Assembly: GCA_001871685.1 (NCBI GenBank)
Contig: MNVK01000056.1
Location: 1 to 22,591 of the forward strand
From: Nitrospirae bacterium CG1_02_44_142
GTDB lineage: Bacteria; Nitrospirota; Thermodesulfovibrionia; Thermodesulfovibrionales; UBA1546
Length of the DNA: 22,591 bases
Direction of reading: 5' to 3'
Below are positions 6,614-13,797 of the stretch, piece by piece (positions within the stretch are counted from its first letter, which is position 1; each line of letters begins with the position of its first letter). The position numbers and the translations under genes were made by a program. The notes beneath the pieces are model-generated. The model ran no database searches and was not told where the DNA came from. It saw only the letters and a program-made list of their open reading frames with translations.

Positions 6614-7042
6614 TTATTGTGTGAGAATGGTTTTTACAGCCCTGAGGGCAAGAAGGTAGCTGTCTCCGCCAAAGCCGCTTATCTGCCCTGTTGCAACCCC
6701 GGCGATATAAGATTTTCTTCTGAATTCTTCACGTTTATGAATATTAGAGATATGCACCTCAACAGCGGGCTTGCCCACTGCTGATAGGGCGTCTCTTATC
6801 GCAATGCTTGTATGTGTATATGCAGCCGGATTTATTATAAGCGCATCGTAATCTTTCTTTTGTATGGCGTCTATCATCTCGGACTCGCTGTTTGACTGCA
6901 TTATTAATATTTCCATCCCGAGCTCCGCAGCAAGGGCTGTTAATTTATTGTTAATATCGCCCAGAGAGAAAGTCCCGTAAATCTCAGGCTCTCTTTTCCC
7001 GAGCATATTCAGATTAGGCCCATGGATTACTAAAACCTTCAA
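6614..7042 (-). CDS. aroQ: 3-dehydroquinate dehydratase, type II
   Basis: Catalyses the third shikimate-pathway step, 3-dehydroquinate to 3-dehydroshikimate, as a dodecameric type II enzyme. With the start used here it has 142 residues. R17 and the catalytic Y22 lie in LGKREPEIYG, NPAAYTHTS is at 71-79, and the catalytic H97 is in VEVHISN. I chose the TTG at 7040-7042 because a perfect AGGAGG is just upstream and the product begins MKVLVIHGPNLNMLG as in homologues. The frame stays open to another TTG at 7063, which would add seven residues encoded by the ribosome binding site itself. It lies between the PPC-domain gene and pepP. Confidence 0.95.
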   Translation of the reverse strand: MKVLVIHGPNLNMLGKREPEIYGTFSLGDINNKLTALAAELGMEILIMQSNSESEMIDAIQKKDYDALIINPAAYTHTSIAIRDALSAVGKPAVEVHISNIHKREEFRRKSYIAGVATGQISGFGGDSYLLALRAVKTILTQ

Positions 7043-7046
7043 AATG

Positions 7047-7052
7047 CCTCCT
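7047..7052 (-). promoter_or_regulatory. Ribosome binding site deciding the TTG start of aroQ
   Basis: AGGAGG on the minus strand, four bases before TTG (7040-7042). Using the upstream TTG at 7063 would place this site inside the coding region, so it supports the shorter start. Confidence 0.75.
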
Positions 7053-7060
7053 CTCAAATT

Positions 7061-7137
7061 CAAGGGTCAGGTGTTAGGGATCAGGTTTCAGCTATTTAAA
7101 ACTAAGACCTGATGCCTGGAACCTAAAACCTGATAGC
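7061..7137. repeat. TCAGGT/ACCTGA-word repeat, copy 1 (upstream of aroQ)
   Basis: The stretch is built from short words such as GGTCAGGTGTTAGGG, ATCAGGTTTCAG, ACCTGATGCCTGG and AACCTGAT. ATCAGGTTT (7080-7088) is the exact reverse complement of AAACCTGAT (7126-7134), so the transcript between the PPC gene and aroQ can fold into a long imperfect hairpin. The same family occurs at 10930-10978 and 14779-14832. Confidence 0.75.
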
Positions 7138-7199
7138 TATTTTACCAATTTTATCTATCTAAACTCAACCGCTTATTCATGAAGCGCAGAACAAGCGCC

Positions 7200-7634
7200 C
7201 TATAATCTTAACAGTGCAAGCCCTGAAACATGGTCCAGCTCTCTGACGGCATTCACCCCTTCTATCTCCACGATAACCGCCTCAAGGAGAAGAAATGTCT
7301 CTGCTTTTTCTCTCAGACATCCGACTTTGACATTATCCCTTTTCCCGAATGCGCCGTGTAAATGCACCTTCGGCTCATCGCCCTGATAAAATATTGTGCC
7401 GACCCCAAGCATCTCATGGCTTTCTCCGAGTTCCCTCCAGATGGGGACAGGAGGCATGGCGTCTTTCTCCGGGCCTGCAACTATTTTTCCATTACGCACC
7501 GCTCCAACAAGATAGACAACAGCCGCCTTTATATCCTCCTTCTTTGCTATATCTGTAAGATTGGAAAGCACATCCTCTTTGTCTTCAAATCTTGCAACCA
7601 CAACCTTTCCTGTCCTGCCGACCTGATATTTCAT
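7200..7634 (-). CDS. PPC (DUF296) domain protein
   Basis: Single-domain protein of 144 residues of the PPC/DUF296 type, related to the C-terminal domain of plant AT-hook proteins. No AT-hook is present here. Bacterial stand-alone members form trimers and their function is largely unknown. The metal-binding signature H91-L-H93 is in KVHLHGAFGKRD. The third ligand, usually histidine in a GHL motif, appears here as cysteine (VGC106L). Nothing suggests a signal peptide. It is the first gene after the terminator of the ribosomal cluster, with an extended -10 promoter (7681-7689) and an AGGAG binding site, and it leads into aroQ through a repeat-filled gap of about 150 bases. Confidence 0.88.
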   Translation of the reverse strand: MKYQVGRTGKVVVARFEDKEDVLSNLTDIAKKEDIKAAVVYLVGAVRNGKIVAGPEKDAMPPVPIWRELGESHEMLGVGTIFYQGDEPKVHLHGAFGKRDNVKVGCLREKAETFLLLEAVIVEIEGVNAVRELDHVSGLALLRL

Positions 7635-7680
7635 GAAACTCCTCTCTTTCTATTCCCTCTTTAAAGGTTCTTTAAGGGCT

Positions 7681-7689
7681 ATTATATCA
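7681..7689 (-). promoter_or_regulatory. Extended -10 promoter for the PPC gene-aroQ-pepP-efp-acc unit
   Basis: The minus strand reads TGATATAAT: a perfect TATAAT (7681-7686) with the TGn extension. No good -35 is found at 16-18 bases (CTTCAA at best), as allowed for extended -10 promoters. The leader to the ATG at 7634 is about 40 bases with AGGAG near its end. Confidence 0.65.
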
Positions 7690-7797
7690 TGCTGGAAGAA
7701 TCATTGAAGGTTAAGCCGGGGGCGATAAAGGCAAAGAAGGGGAAGAAATAATCTGCCTTGCAGTGCTGGAATAATTCTCATTGCGCCCACAAAATAC

Positions 7798-7828
7798 AAA
7801 AAGCCCCGCTTTTTTGAAGCGGGGCTTT
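7798..7828 (-). terminator. Strong intrinsic terminator of the ribosomal protein cluster
   Basis: AAAGCCCCGCTT (7800-7811) and AAGCGGGGCTTT (7817-7828) form a perfect 12-bp stem with a 5-base loop. On the minus strand it is followed by T5. It begins 26 bases after the rplQ stop and ends the alpha cluster. Confidence 0.93.
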
Positions 7829-7853
7829 CAATAAACTTTATTAAAGGGTAAAA

Positions 7854-8291
7854 TTACTTTTTATCTTCCTTCTTCTCTTCTTCTTTTTCCTTTGCCTTGT
7901 CTTTCTTCTTTTCCTCTTTAGGCTTCTTTATGCTTTCGTAGTCTATAAATTCAAGAACAGCCATCGGCGCTCCGTCATTAACCCTGTTCCTTGTCTGCAC
8001 TATTCTCAGATAACCGCCGTTTCTGCCGCTGAATCTCGGCGCTATCTCGCTGAACAGCTTTGACACAACAGCCCTGTTAGGGATATATGAAAGCACAAGG
8101 CGTTTTGAATGAAGGTCGCCTTTTATTCCCATGGTAACAATTTTCTCAGCAATCCCTTTCGCGGCCTTTGCCTTTGCAAGGGTCGTCTCTATCCTCTGGT
8201 ACTCTAACAATGAAGAGACTATCCCCTTCAGAAGCGCCTTCCTCTGGTTTGCTGTTCTTCCGAATAACCTTCCGCTAATTTTATGACGCAT
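7854..8291 (-). CDS. rplQ: Ribosomal protein L17
   Basis: Large-subunit protein near the exit tunnel. The family core runs from MRHKISGRLFGRTANQRKALLKGIV to the GGYLRIVQTRNRVNDGAPMAVLEFID segment (residues 1 to about 117). A tail of about 24 residues after KKPKEEKKKD, almost only Lys and Glu/Asp, brings the total to 145. This is longer than the 116-127 residues of many L17 proteins. The ATG lies within rpoA (11-base overlap) behind AGGA, so translation is coupled to the alpha subunit. It is the last gene before the terminator at 7798-7828. Confidence 0.96.
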   Translation of the reverse strand: MRHKISGRLFGRTANQRKALLKGIVSSLLEYQRIETTLAKAKAAKGIAEKIVTMGIKGDLHSKRLVLSYIPNRAVVSKLFSEIAPRFSGRNGGYLRIVQTRNRVNDGAPMAVLEFIDYESIKKPKEEKKKDKAKEKEEEKKEDKK

Positions 8292-9315
8292 CTTGTCCTA
8301 CACTCCTGCTCTGCGAAGGCAACCTCTTATTCAACACATCCCTGTCAACCTTCATGCCAAAATTAAGCCCCATGTTCTGAAGCATTTCCTTTATCTCATT
8401 TAGAGACTTTCGCCCGAAATTTTTTGTCTTCAGCATTTCTGCCTCTGTCCTCTCAACAAGGTCTGCAATAATCTTGACGTCCGCATTTCTCATGCAGTTA
8501 TATGCTCTTATAGAAAGCTCCAATTCATTAACGTTCTTTAGAAGATTAGGATTAAACGCCTGCGCATCTCCTGAAGATGCTGTGCTGCTCATTTCAGTCC
8601 CTATGTTTTCCTCGTCTTGTTCAAGCATAAAAATGCTCATATGGTCCGCAACTATCGCAGCGGCATAAGAGATTGCCTTTTTAGGCGTTAGGCTTCCGTC
8701 CGTCCATATCTCCATCACAAGCCTGTCGTAATCTGTTGCCCTTCCAACCCTTGCCTTTTCAACCCAGAAATTCACTTTCTTAAGAGGGGTAAATACAGAA
8801 TCTACCGCAATCATGCCGACAGGCAGATCTTCTTCCTTATTGAGTTCAGCCGATACATACCCTCTGCCTTTTTTGATATACATCTCAGCCTCAAAGGAAG
8901 CCCCTTTGTCAAGGGTGGCTATAAGCTGTTCGGGATTAAGAATTTCAACGCTTGAATCCACCTGAATATCATTGCCTTTAACTGCACCGGGGCCATTTAC
9001 CTTAATTGTGGCAATTCGCTTCCCATCAGCGTGCAGCTTAAACCTGAGCTTTTTTATATTCAGGATAATGTCCACTACATCTTCTTTTACGCCGGTAAGT
9101 GATGAAAGCTCATGAACAGCTCCTGTTATTTTCACTGCTATTACTGCCGCGCCTTCAAGGGACGACAGCAAAACTCTCCTCAGTGAATTCCCAAGTGTTG
9201 TGCCAAAACCGCGGTCTAACGGCTCTGCAACAAGCCTTCCGTATGTGCTTTTTAAGGTCTCTTCATCAAACTCAACGGTTTCAGGTAACTGAAAGCCTTT
9301 TTTCTTTAAATCCAT
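8281..9315 (-). CDS. rpoA: RNA polymerase alpha subunit
   Basis: Scaffold for RNA polymerase assembly, and contact for UP elements and activators. The N-terminal dimerisation domain shows EPLDRGFGTTLGNSLRRVLLSS (split around 31-52). An acidic, serine-rich linker (about 232-252) leads to the C-terminal domain. There R270, N273 and C274 (IRAYNCM) match the DNA-contacting R265-N268 region of E. coli, and KNFGRKSLNEIK (298-309) completes the helix-hairpin-helix. A basic, serine-rich tail of about 18 residues follows. The 344-residue length is slightly above the usual 315-340. The binding site GGGAGG is six bases before the ATG. rpsD lies upstream and rplQ overlaps downstream. Confidence 0.98.
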   Translation of the reverse strand: MDLKKKGFQLPETVEFDEETLKSTYGRLVAEPLDRGFGTTLGNSLRRVLLSSLEGAAVIAVKITGAVHELSSLTGVKEDVVDIILNIKKLRFKLHADGKRIATIKVNGPGAVKGNDIQVDSSVEILNPEQLIATLDKGASFEAEMYIKKGRGYVSAELNKEEDLPVGMIAVDSVFTPLKKVNFWVEKARVGRATDYDRLVMEIWTDGSLTPKKAISYAAAIVADHMSIFMLEQDEENIGTEMSSTASSGDAQAFNPNLLKNVNELELSIRAYNCMRNADVKIIADLVERTEAEMLKTKNFGRKSLNEIKEMLQNMGLNFGMKVDRDVLNKRLPSQSRSVGQDAS

Positions 9316-9351
9316 ATAAGGCCTCCCATGCCTCTTTTATTTTTAAAAAAT

Positions 9352-9978
9352 CTACTTTGAATAAAGTTCAACTATTAACTGCTCCTGAACAGGCAGCTGC
9401 ATCTCTTCTCTTGAGGGGATATGCAGCACTTTTCCTTTGAAACTTGCGCTGTCAATCTCAACCCATGCAGGAAGTCCTCTGTGTTCAAGCCTTGACATAT
9501 TATCAACTAAGCTCGGTATGTTTCTGCTGTTCTCTCTAACTTCAATAACATCTCCTGCCTTAACAAGATAAGAAGGGATATCTACCGTTTTTCCATTAAC
9601 AATAAAATGCCCATGGGTTATCAACTGTCTTGCCTCTCTCCTGCTTGTAGCAAATCCCATTCTGAATACTGCATTGTCAAAACGGCGTTCAAGAAGCTGG
9701 AGGAGCAATTCTCCGGTAGCGCCTTTCCGTCTTTCTGCCTCATGAAAACATATCCTGAACTGCTTCTCAAAAAGTCCATAGCTTTTTCTTGTCTTCTGTT
9801 TTTCCCTGAGCTGGACGCCGTAATCCGAGATTTTTGTACGCCTTTGTCCATGCTGACCGGGAGGATATTTCCTCCTCTCTACTGAACATTTCTCAGTTAA
9901 ACACCTGTCTCCCTTGAGAAACAGTTTGTCCCCTTCTCTACGGCACACTCTGCATAAAGGCCCTGTATATCTTGCCAC
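9352..9978 (-). CDS. rpsD: Ribosomal protein S4, zinc-binding form
   Basis: Primary 16S rRNA-binding protein that nucleates 30S body assembly and, in enterobacteria, represses its own operon. The 208 residues include a four-cysteine zinc site C9-x2-C12 ... C26-x4-C31 at the N-terminus, absent from the E. coli C- form. The S4 RNA-binding domain (RLDNAVFRMGFATSRREARQ type; here RFDNAVFRMGFATS) begins near residue 98. The gene lies between rpsK and rpoA as in Proteobacteria, while in Bacillus it is elsewhere. It starts two bases after rpsK. Confidence 0.97.
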   Translation of the reverse strand: MARYTGPLCRVCRREGDKLFLKGDRCLTEKCSVERRKYPPGQHGQRRTKISDYGVQLREKQKTRKSYGLFEKQFRICFHEAERRKGATGELLLQLLERRFDNAVFRMGFATSRREARQLITHGHFIVNGKTVDIPSYLVKAGDVIEVRENSRNIPSLVDNMSRLEHRGLPAWVEIDSASFKGKVLHIPSREEMQLPVQEQLIVELYSK

Positions 9979-9980
9979 TT

Positions 9981-10367
9981 TTAAACTCTCCTTCTCTTTG
10001 GAGGCTTACATCCATTATGAGGAACAGGAGTAACGTCCTTTATAAGGTTAACCTCAAGTCCGGCTATCTGCAACGCCCTGATAGCTGATTCCCTTCCGGC
10101 GCCTGGCCCTTTAACAAAAACGTCCAACTGCTTCATCCCTACATCAATTGCCTTTTTAGCCGCTGATTCTGCTGCCATCTGCGCAGCATAAGGCGTTCCT
10201 TTTCTCGAGCCCTTGAAACCAATACTGCCGGCGCTTGCCCAGGCAACAACATTCCCGATAGGGTCTGTTATGGATACTATTGTATTATTAAATGTTGCCT
10301 GAATATGGGCGGCTCCGGCATTTACATGCTTCCTCTCTTTTCTCGCGCCCTTTTTCCGCTGAGCCAT
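9981..10367 (-). CDS. rpsK: Ribosomal protein S11
   Basis: 30S platform protein contacting the mRNA exit region. Its 128 residues are standard. Diagnostic segments are GAAHIQATFNNTIVSITD, GFKGSRKGTPYAAQMAAE and the conserved C-terminus VTPVPHNGCKPPKRRRV. It starts three bases after rpsM and ends two bases before rpsD. Confidence 0.97.
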   Translation of the reverse strand: MAQRKKGARKERKHVNAGAAHIQATFNNTIVSITDPIGNVVAWASAGSIGFKGSRKGTPYAAQMAAESAAKKAIDVGMKQLDVFVKGPGAGRESAIRALQIAGLEVNLIKDVTPVPHNGCKPPKRRRV

Positions 10368-10370
10368 CCG

Positions 10371-10745
10371 CTATGCCTCCTTCTTCTTGCCCATGATGGT
10401 TTTTCTTGGCCCTCTGCGTGTGCGGGCATTTGTCTTTGTTCTCTGTCCCCTTACAGGAAGCCCTGCCTTATGCCTTATGCCCCTGTAACAGCCGATTTCC
10501 ATGAGCCTTTTAACCGCCATTGTGGTCTCACGCCTGAGGTCTCCCTCTACCTTATACTCCCTGTCAATGGCAGATCTTATTTTTACAATGTCTTCGTCTG
10601 TGATATCTTTTACCCTTATGTCTGGATTAACTTTTGTCTCAGCCAGTATTTTCTTCGACAAAGACCTGCCTATCCCTAATATCCTTGTTAACCCTATCTC
10701 AATCCGTTCATTCTTTGGTAAATCCACTCCAGCGATTCTCGCCAT
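10371..10745 (-). CDS. rpsM: Ribosomal protein S13
   Basis: 30S head protein forming inter-subunit bridges and contacting P-site tRNA. The 124 residues begin MARIAGVDLPKNERIEIGLT. The helix-two-turn-helix region includes ILGIGRSLSKKIL, and the basic C-terminus carries RGQRTKTNARTRRGPRKT, the tRNA-contacting tail. The binding site GAGGAG precedes the ATG. The gap to rpmJ holds a short AT-rich tandem repeat. Confidence 0.97.
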   Translation of the reverse strand: MARIAGVDLPKNERIEIGLTRILGIGRSLSKKILAETKVNPDIRVKDITDEDIVKIRSAIDREYKVEGDLRRETTMAVKRLMEIGCYRGIRHKAGLPVRGQRTKTNARTRRGPRKTIMGKKKEA

Positions 10746-10758
10746 TATAACTCCTCAA

Positions 10759-10784
10759 TTTTAAATTTTGAGTTTTAAATTTTG
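10759..10784. repeat. Tandem AT-rich word repeat (rpmJ-rpsM gap)
   Basis: TTTTAAATTTTG occurs twice (10759-10770 and 10773-10784) with a 14-base period. Each unit is nearly self-complementary. It belongs with other gaps made of AAAGTT/AACTTT or TTTAAA words at 14328-14391, 15388-15458 and 22325-22350. Confidence 0.7.
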
Positions 10785-10793
10785 AATATTTAT

Positions 10794-10907
10794 TTATCCC
10801 TGCCTCTGCTTGTGCCTGGGATTCTCGCATATTATTCTCCTGACGCCTTTCCTCTTTACAGCTTTGCATTTAGCGCATATCGGTTTTACAGACGAACGAA
10901 CTTTCAT
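10794..10907 (-). CDS. rpmJ: Ribosomal protein L36, zinc-binding form
   Basis: A 37-codon gene giving MKVRSSVKPICAKCKAVKRK and then a continuation ending RHKQRQG. It is the smallest 50S protein and binds near the central 23S rRNA junction. The zinc ligands C11, C14, C27 and H32 are all present, so this is the zinc-dependent form. AAGGAG lies seven bases before the ATG. It sits between infA and rpsM, as is usual. Confidence 0.95.
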   Translation of the reverse strand: MKVRSSVKPICAKCKAVKRKGVRRIICENPRHKQRQG

Positions 10908-10929
10908 TAAAAAACTCCTTCTGGTTTTC

Positions 10930-10978
10930 AGGTATCAGGTTCTAGGTTTCAGAACTAACACCTGATACCTAACACCTG
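10930..10978. repeat. TCAGGT/ACCTGA-word repeat, copy 2 (infA-rpmJ gap)
   Basis: AGGTATCAGGT (10930-10940) is the perfect reverse complement of ACCTGATACCT (10960-10970), giving an 11-bp stem around a 19-base spacer. The same 11-mer starts the copy at 14779. The element fills the gap between the infA stop and the rpmJ binding site. Confidence 0.85.
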
Positions 10979-10980
10979 TT

Positions 10981-11199
10981 TCACTTAAATCTATACGTTA
11001 TCCTGCCCCTTGTAAGGTCATAAGGCGAGAGTTCCACTGTAACCTTATCGCCCGGCAGTATCTTTATAAAATGCATCCTCATTTTACCGGAGATATAAGC
11101 GAGAATCACCTGCCCGTTCTCAATCTTCACCCTAAACGTTGCATTTGGCAGCGCCTCAACTATCGTCCCCTCTACCTCTATATTTTCCTCTTTAGGCAT
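10981..11199 (-). CDS. infA: Translation initiation factor IF-1
   Basis: Single S1/OB-fold factor that occupies the A site of the 30S subunit during initiation. The 72 residues are the typical size: MPKEENIEVEGTIVEALPNA, then FRVKIENGQVILAYISGKMR, ending TRGRITYRFK. There is no purine-rich binding site before the ATG; the bases upstream read CTTTTCAGCTAA. A strong promoter candidate overlaps the end of map (11210-11239), with an expected transcript start only one to four bases from the ATG. The gene may therefore also be read from a leaderless mRNA. Confidence 0.96.
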   Translation of the reverse strand: MPKEENIEVEGTIVEALPNATFRVKIENGQVILAYISGKMRMHFIKILPGDKVTVELSPYDLTRGRITYRFK

Positions 11200-11209
11200 T
11201 TAGCTGAAA

Positions 11210-11239
11210 AGTATAACATCTATATCATATTTTCGTCAA
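11210..11239 (-). promoter_or_regulatory. Strong promoter candidate for infA inside the 3' end of map
   Basis: Minus strand TTGACG (11234-11239, 5 of 6), 18-base spacer, TATACT (11210-11215, 5 of 6). The -35 is within the last codons of map. The predicted start point is next to the infA ATG, implying little or no leader. Confidence 0.55.
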
Positions 11240-11971
11240 GATTCTTGCATCCCCATCGGTAATGGCAATCGTATGCTCAAAGTGAGCGGAGATTCCGCCG
11301 TCAAGGGTAACTGCTGTCCATCCATCGTCAAGTATGCTGACCTCATGCCCTCCTGTATTAACCATAGGCTCAATTGCAATGGTCATGCCCTCCTTCAAAC
11401 GCGGGCCCTGCCCTGATACTCCAAAATTCGGGACCTGTGGGTCTTCATGAAGAGACGTCCCAATCCCATGACCGACAAATGCCCTCACAACCGAAAAGCC
11501 GTTTGCCTCAACATAATCCTGAATAGCAGACGATATATCCGATACCCTATTGCGAGGCGTCGCCTTATCTATCCCTTTATAAAGGGCTTCTTCTGTTACC
11601 TTTAAAAGTTTTTTTGCAAGCGGGCTTACCTCGCCGACAGGCAGGGTAACAGCTCCGTCTCCATAAAAACCATCGCAATATACTCCAAGGTCTATGCCTA
11701 TCACATCCCCTTCGTTAAGCCTCGTGCGAGAAGGGATTCCGTGAATAACCTGATTATTCACAGACGTGCATATACTGGCAGGGTATCCCCTGTATCCTTT
11801 AAATGCAGGGATTCCGCCTCTTGAAATTATTTTTTCTTCCGCAAACATTTCCATCTCTTTTGTTGAAACGCCGGGTTTTACAAATGCCTTCATGTCTTTC
11901 AATATCTCTGCAACTATGCAGCAGGCATTAGCCATTTTCTCAATCTCCTCCGGAGTCTTTATGACAATCAT
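11225..11971 (-). CDS. map: Methionine aminopeptidase, type I
   Basis: Removes the initiator methionine from nascent proteins at the ribosome. The 248 residues have the type Ia length with no insertion. The five metal ligands are D94 and D105 (GIDLGVYCDGFYGDGAVT), H168 (VGHGIGTSLHE), E201 (IEPMV) and E232 (HFEHT), and H78 is the substrate-contacting histidine (VIHGIP). It follows secY by seven bases. adk, which stands between secY and map in Bacillus-like clusters, is absent. Confidence 0.97.
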   Translation of the reverse strand: MIVIKTPEEIEKMANACCIVAEILKDMKAFVKPGVSTKEMEMFAEEKIISRGGIPAFKGYRGYPASICTSVNNQVIHGIPSRTRLNEGDVIGIDLGVYCDGFYGDGAVTLPVGEVSPLAKKLLKVTEEALYKGIDKATPRNRVSDISSAIQDYVEANGFSVVRAFVGHGIGTSLHEDPQVPNFGVSGQGPRLKEGMTIAIEPMVNTGGHEVSILDDGWTAVTLDGGISAHFEHTIAITDGDARILTKI

Positions 11972-11978
11972 CTTGAAA

Positions 11979-13289
11979 TTATCCCCTCCTGCCTCTTATC
12001 TTTCCTTTCTTTAAAAAACCTTCATATGAGCGGGTAAGGAGATGCGACTCAATCTGCGACACTGTGTCAAGCGCGACCCCGACAACAATCAGGAGCGACG
12101 TCCCCCCGAAATAAAACGGCACATTAAATCTCCTTATAAGAATCTCAGGAATAATACACACAACTGCGAGATACACTGCTCCGACAAATGTCAACCTCGA
12201 CATAACCCTGTAAATGTATTCCGATGTCTTCTGCCCCGGTCTTATGCCGGGGATATATCCCCCGTATTTTTTCAGATTGTCCGCTATATCTACGGGGTTA
12301 AACACAATGGCAGTGTAAAAATAAGCAAAAAAGAATATCATGCCAACGTATAGCATTGTATAAAAAATGGTGCCCGGTGCAAGCTGTTTTGCAATCCCCT
12401 GAACCCATGGAATTGCTATAAAACCTGCGATAGTCGCAGGAAACATTATTATTGAAGATGCAAATATTGGAGGAATAACTCCTGATGTGTTTATCTTCAA
12501 GGGAAGGTGGGTGTTCTGACCGCCGTATATCTTTCTGCCTACAAGCCGCTTTGCATATTGAACAGGTATCTTTCTCTGCCCCCTCTCAATAAATATAATC
12601 ACCCCGACAACCGCCACCATCATCACCACCAAAAGGATAGCAAGAAGTATTGACAATTCGCCTGCCTTTACAAGTTGATAAGTGCTGAGCACCGCATTCG
12701 GAAATCTTGCCACGATGCCGGCAAAGATAATAAGCGATATGCCGTTGCCAATCCCCCTCTCTGTAATCTGTTCTCCAAGCCACATTATAAATGCTGTGCC
12801 TGATGTAAGGGTTATCATTGTAACCAATCTGAACGACCAGCCGGCGTTCTGTATAAACGAACCCCCTGCCATGCTCTCAAGCCCAACCGCAATCCCTAAT
12901 GACTGAATTGCGCTTATAACAACTGTCGCATATCTGGTATATCTCGTAATCTTCTTTCTGCCGGCCTCTCCCTCTTTTGCCAGTTTCCCGATTGCAGGTA
13001 TTACGACTGTCAGCAGTTGGAAAATAATGGAGGCGCTTATATAAGGCATAATTCCAAGGGCAAATATTGTAACCCTTGACAGCGCTCCGCCTGAAAACAT
13101 ATCAAAGAACCCCATAAGAGCGCCTGCTCCGCTTTCGGCAAGGAATTTGCTTAACGCCTCGCCATTTATGCCCGGGGTTGGGATATGACTTCCTACCCGG
13201 TACACAATAAGGAGAGCGAGCGTAAAGAGAACCCTCTTTTTTAACTCAGGGACTCTAAATATATTCTGTAAACTTGAAAGGGCTCCCAT
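11979..13289 (-). CDS. secY: Preprotein translocase subunit SecY
   Basis: Pore-forming subunit of the SecYEG channel in the inner membrane. The 436 residues show about ten hydrophobic segments. The plug region follows IPTPGINGEAL, the cytosolic loop TERGIGNGISLIIFAGI is conserved, and the C5 loop GYIPGIRPGQKTSEYI carries the arginine used by SecA and ribosomes. It is preceded by rplO and followed by map, as in the spc cluster. The 67-base gap to rplO contains a small palindrome (13335-13349). Confidence 0.97.
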   Translation of the reverse strand: MGALSSLQNIFRVPELKKRVLFTLALLIVYRVGSHIPTPGINGEALSKFLAESGAGALMGFFDMFSGGALSRVTIFALGIMPYISASIIFQLLTVVIPAIGKLAKEGEAGRKKITRYTRYATVVISAIQSLGIAVGLESMAGGSFIQNAGWSFRLVTMITLTSGTAFIMWLGEQITERGIGNGISLIIFAGIVARFPNAVLSTYQLVKAGELSILLAILLVVMMVAVVGVIIFIERGQRKIPVQYAKRLVGRKIYGGQNTHLPLKINTSGVIPPIFASSIIMFPATIAGFIAIPWVQGIAKQLAPGTIFYTMLYVGMIFFFAYFYTAIVFNPVDIADNLKKYGGYIPGIRPGQKTSEYIYRVMSRLTFVGAVYLAVVCIIPEILIRRFNVPFYFGGTSLLIVVGVALDTVSQIESHLLTRSYEGFLKKGKIRGRRG

Positions 13290-13334
13290 AGTTCAAAGCT
13301 TAAAATAAAGAATTTTCATAATTTTGAATTTTGC

Positions 13335-13349
13335 TCCGCCCGAGGCGGA
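13335..13349. repeat. TCCGCC-CGA-GGCGGA mini-palindrome (rplO-secY gap)
   Basis: Perfect 6-bp arms with a 3-base loop. A near-identical element (loop TGA), also followed by TT, is inside the DUF1385 gene at 1691-1705. It is too small and lacks a T-run, so it is not called a terminator. Confidence 0.6.
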
Positions 13350-13356
13350 TTGAGTT

Positions 13357-13797
13357 TTAGATTGTTTCTGCCTTGCCGCCCGCCGCGGCAATCTTGGCTG
13401 CAGCTGCAGCGCTGAATATTTTCGCCTTTATTGTAACGGGTCTTTTTATCTCTCCATTGCTGAGCACCTTAACGCCGTCCCTGACCTTTTTTATTATCCC
13501 TCTGTCAATTAGGACCTCAGGCGTAATAACGTCAACGCCTTCAATCTTAGCAAGGTCTTTCAGGTTTATTACTGCATATTCCTTAACAAAATAATTTTTA
13601 AACCCTCTCTTTGGAATTCTCCTCTGCAACGGCATCTGTCCGCCTTCAAAGCCTGCTCCTTTTCCGCCGCCGGAGCGCGCCTTCTGCCCTTTATGTCCCT
13701 TGCAGGACGTCTTGCCATGACCTGAACCTATTCCACGGCCCACCCGCTTATTTTTTTTTCTGCAGCCGTCTGCGGGCTTTAAATCCTCTATCCTCAT
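13357..13797 (-). CDS. rplO: Ribosomal protein L15
   Basis: 50S protein that stabilises late assembly by threading between 23S rRNA domains. The 146 residues carry the glycine- and lysine-rich N-terminus (RVGRGIGSGHGKTSCKGHKG, starting at about residue 19), and GFEGGQMPLQRRIPKRGF is the family signature. An alanine-rich C-terminus (FSAAAAAKIAAAGGKAE) closes it. Its ATG overlaps the rpsE stop as ATGA, leaving no room for rpmD, which normally stands between these two genes. secY follows after 67 bases. Confidence 0.97.
   Translation of the reverse strand: MRIEDLKPADGCRKKNKRVGRGIGSGHGKTSCKGHKGQKARSGGGKGAGFEGGQMPLQRRIPKRGFKNYFVKEYAVINLKDLAKIEGVDVITPEVLIDRGIIKKVRDGVKVLSNGEIKRPVTIKAKIFSAAAAAKIAAAGGKAETI

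Noticed and set aside
7689..7751. Plus-strand 20-codon ORF (MLEESLKVKPGAIKAKKGKK) in the spacer between the PPC gene and rplQ
   Set aside because: It is very short, starts inside the minus-strand promoter, has a stop just upstream in frame, and only a weak AAGGG site. It looks like chance.
12586..12783. Minus-strand 65-codon frame inside secY
   Set aside because: It is an alternative frame within a clear SecY sequence, with no binding site and no family resemblance.
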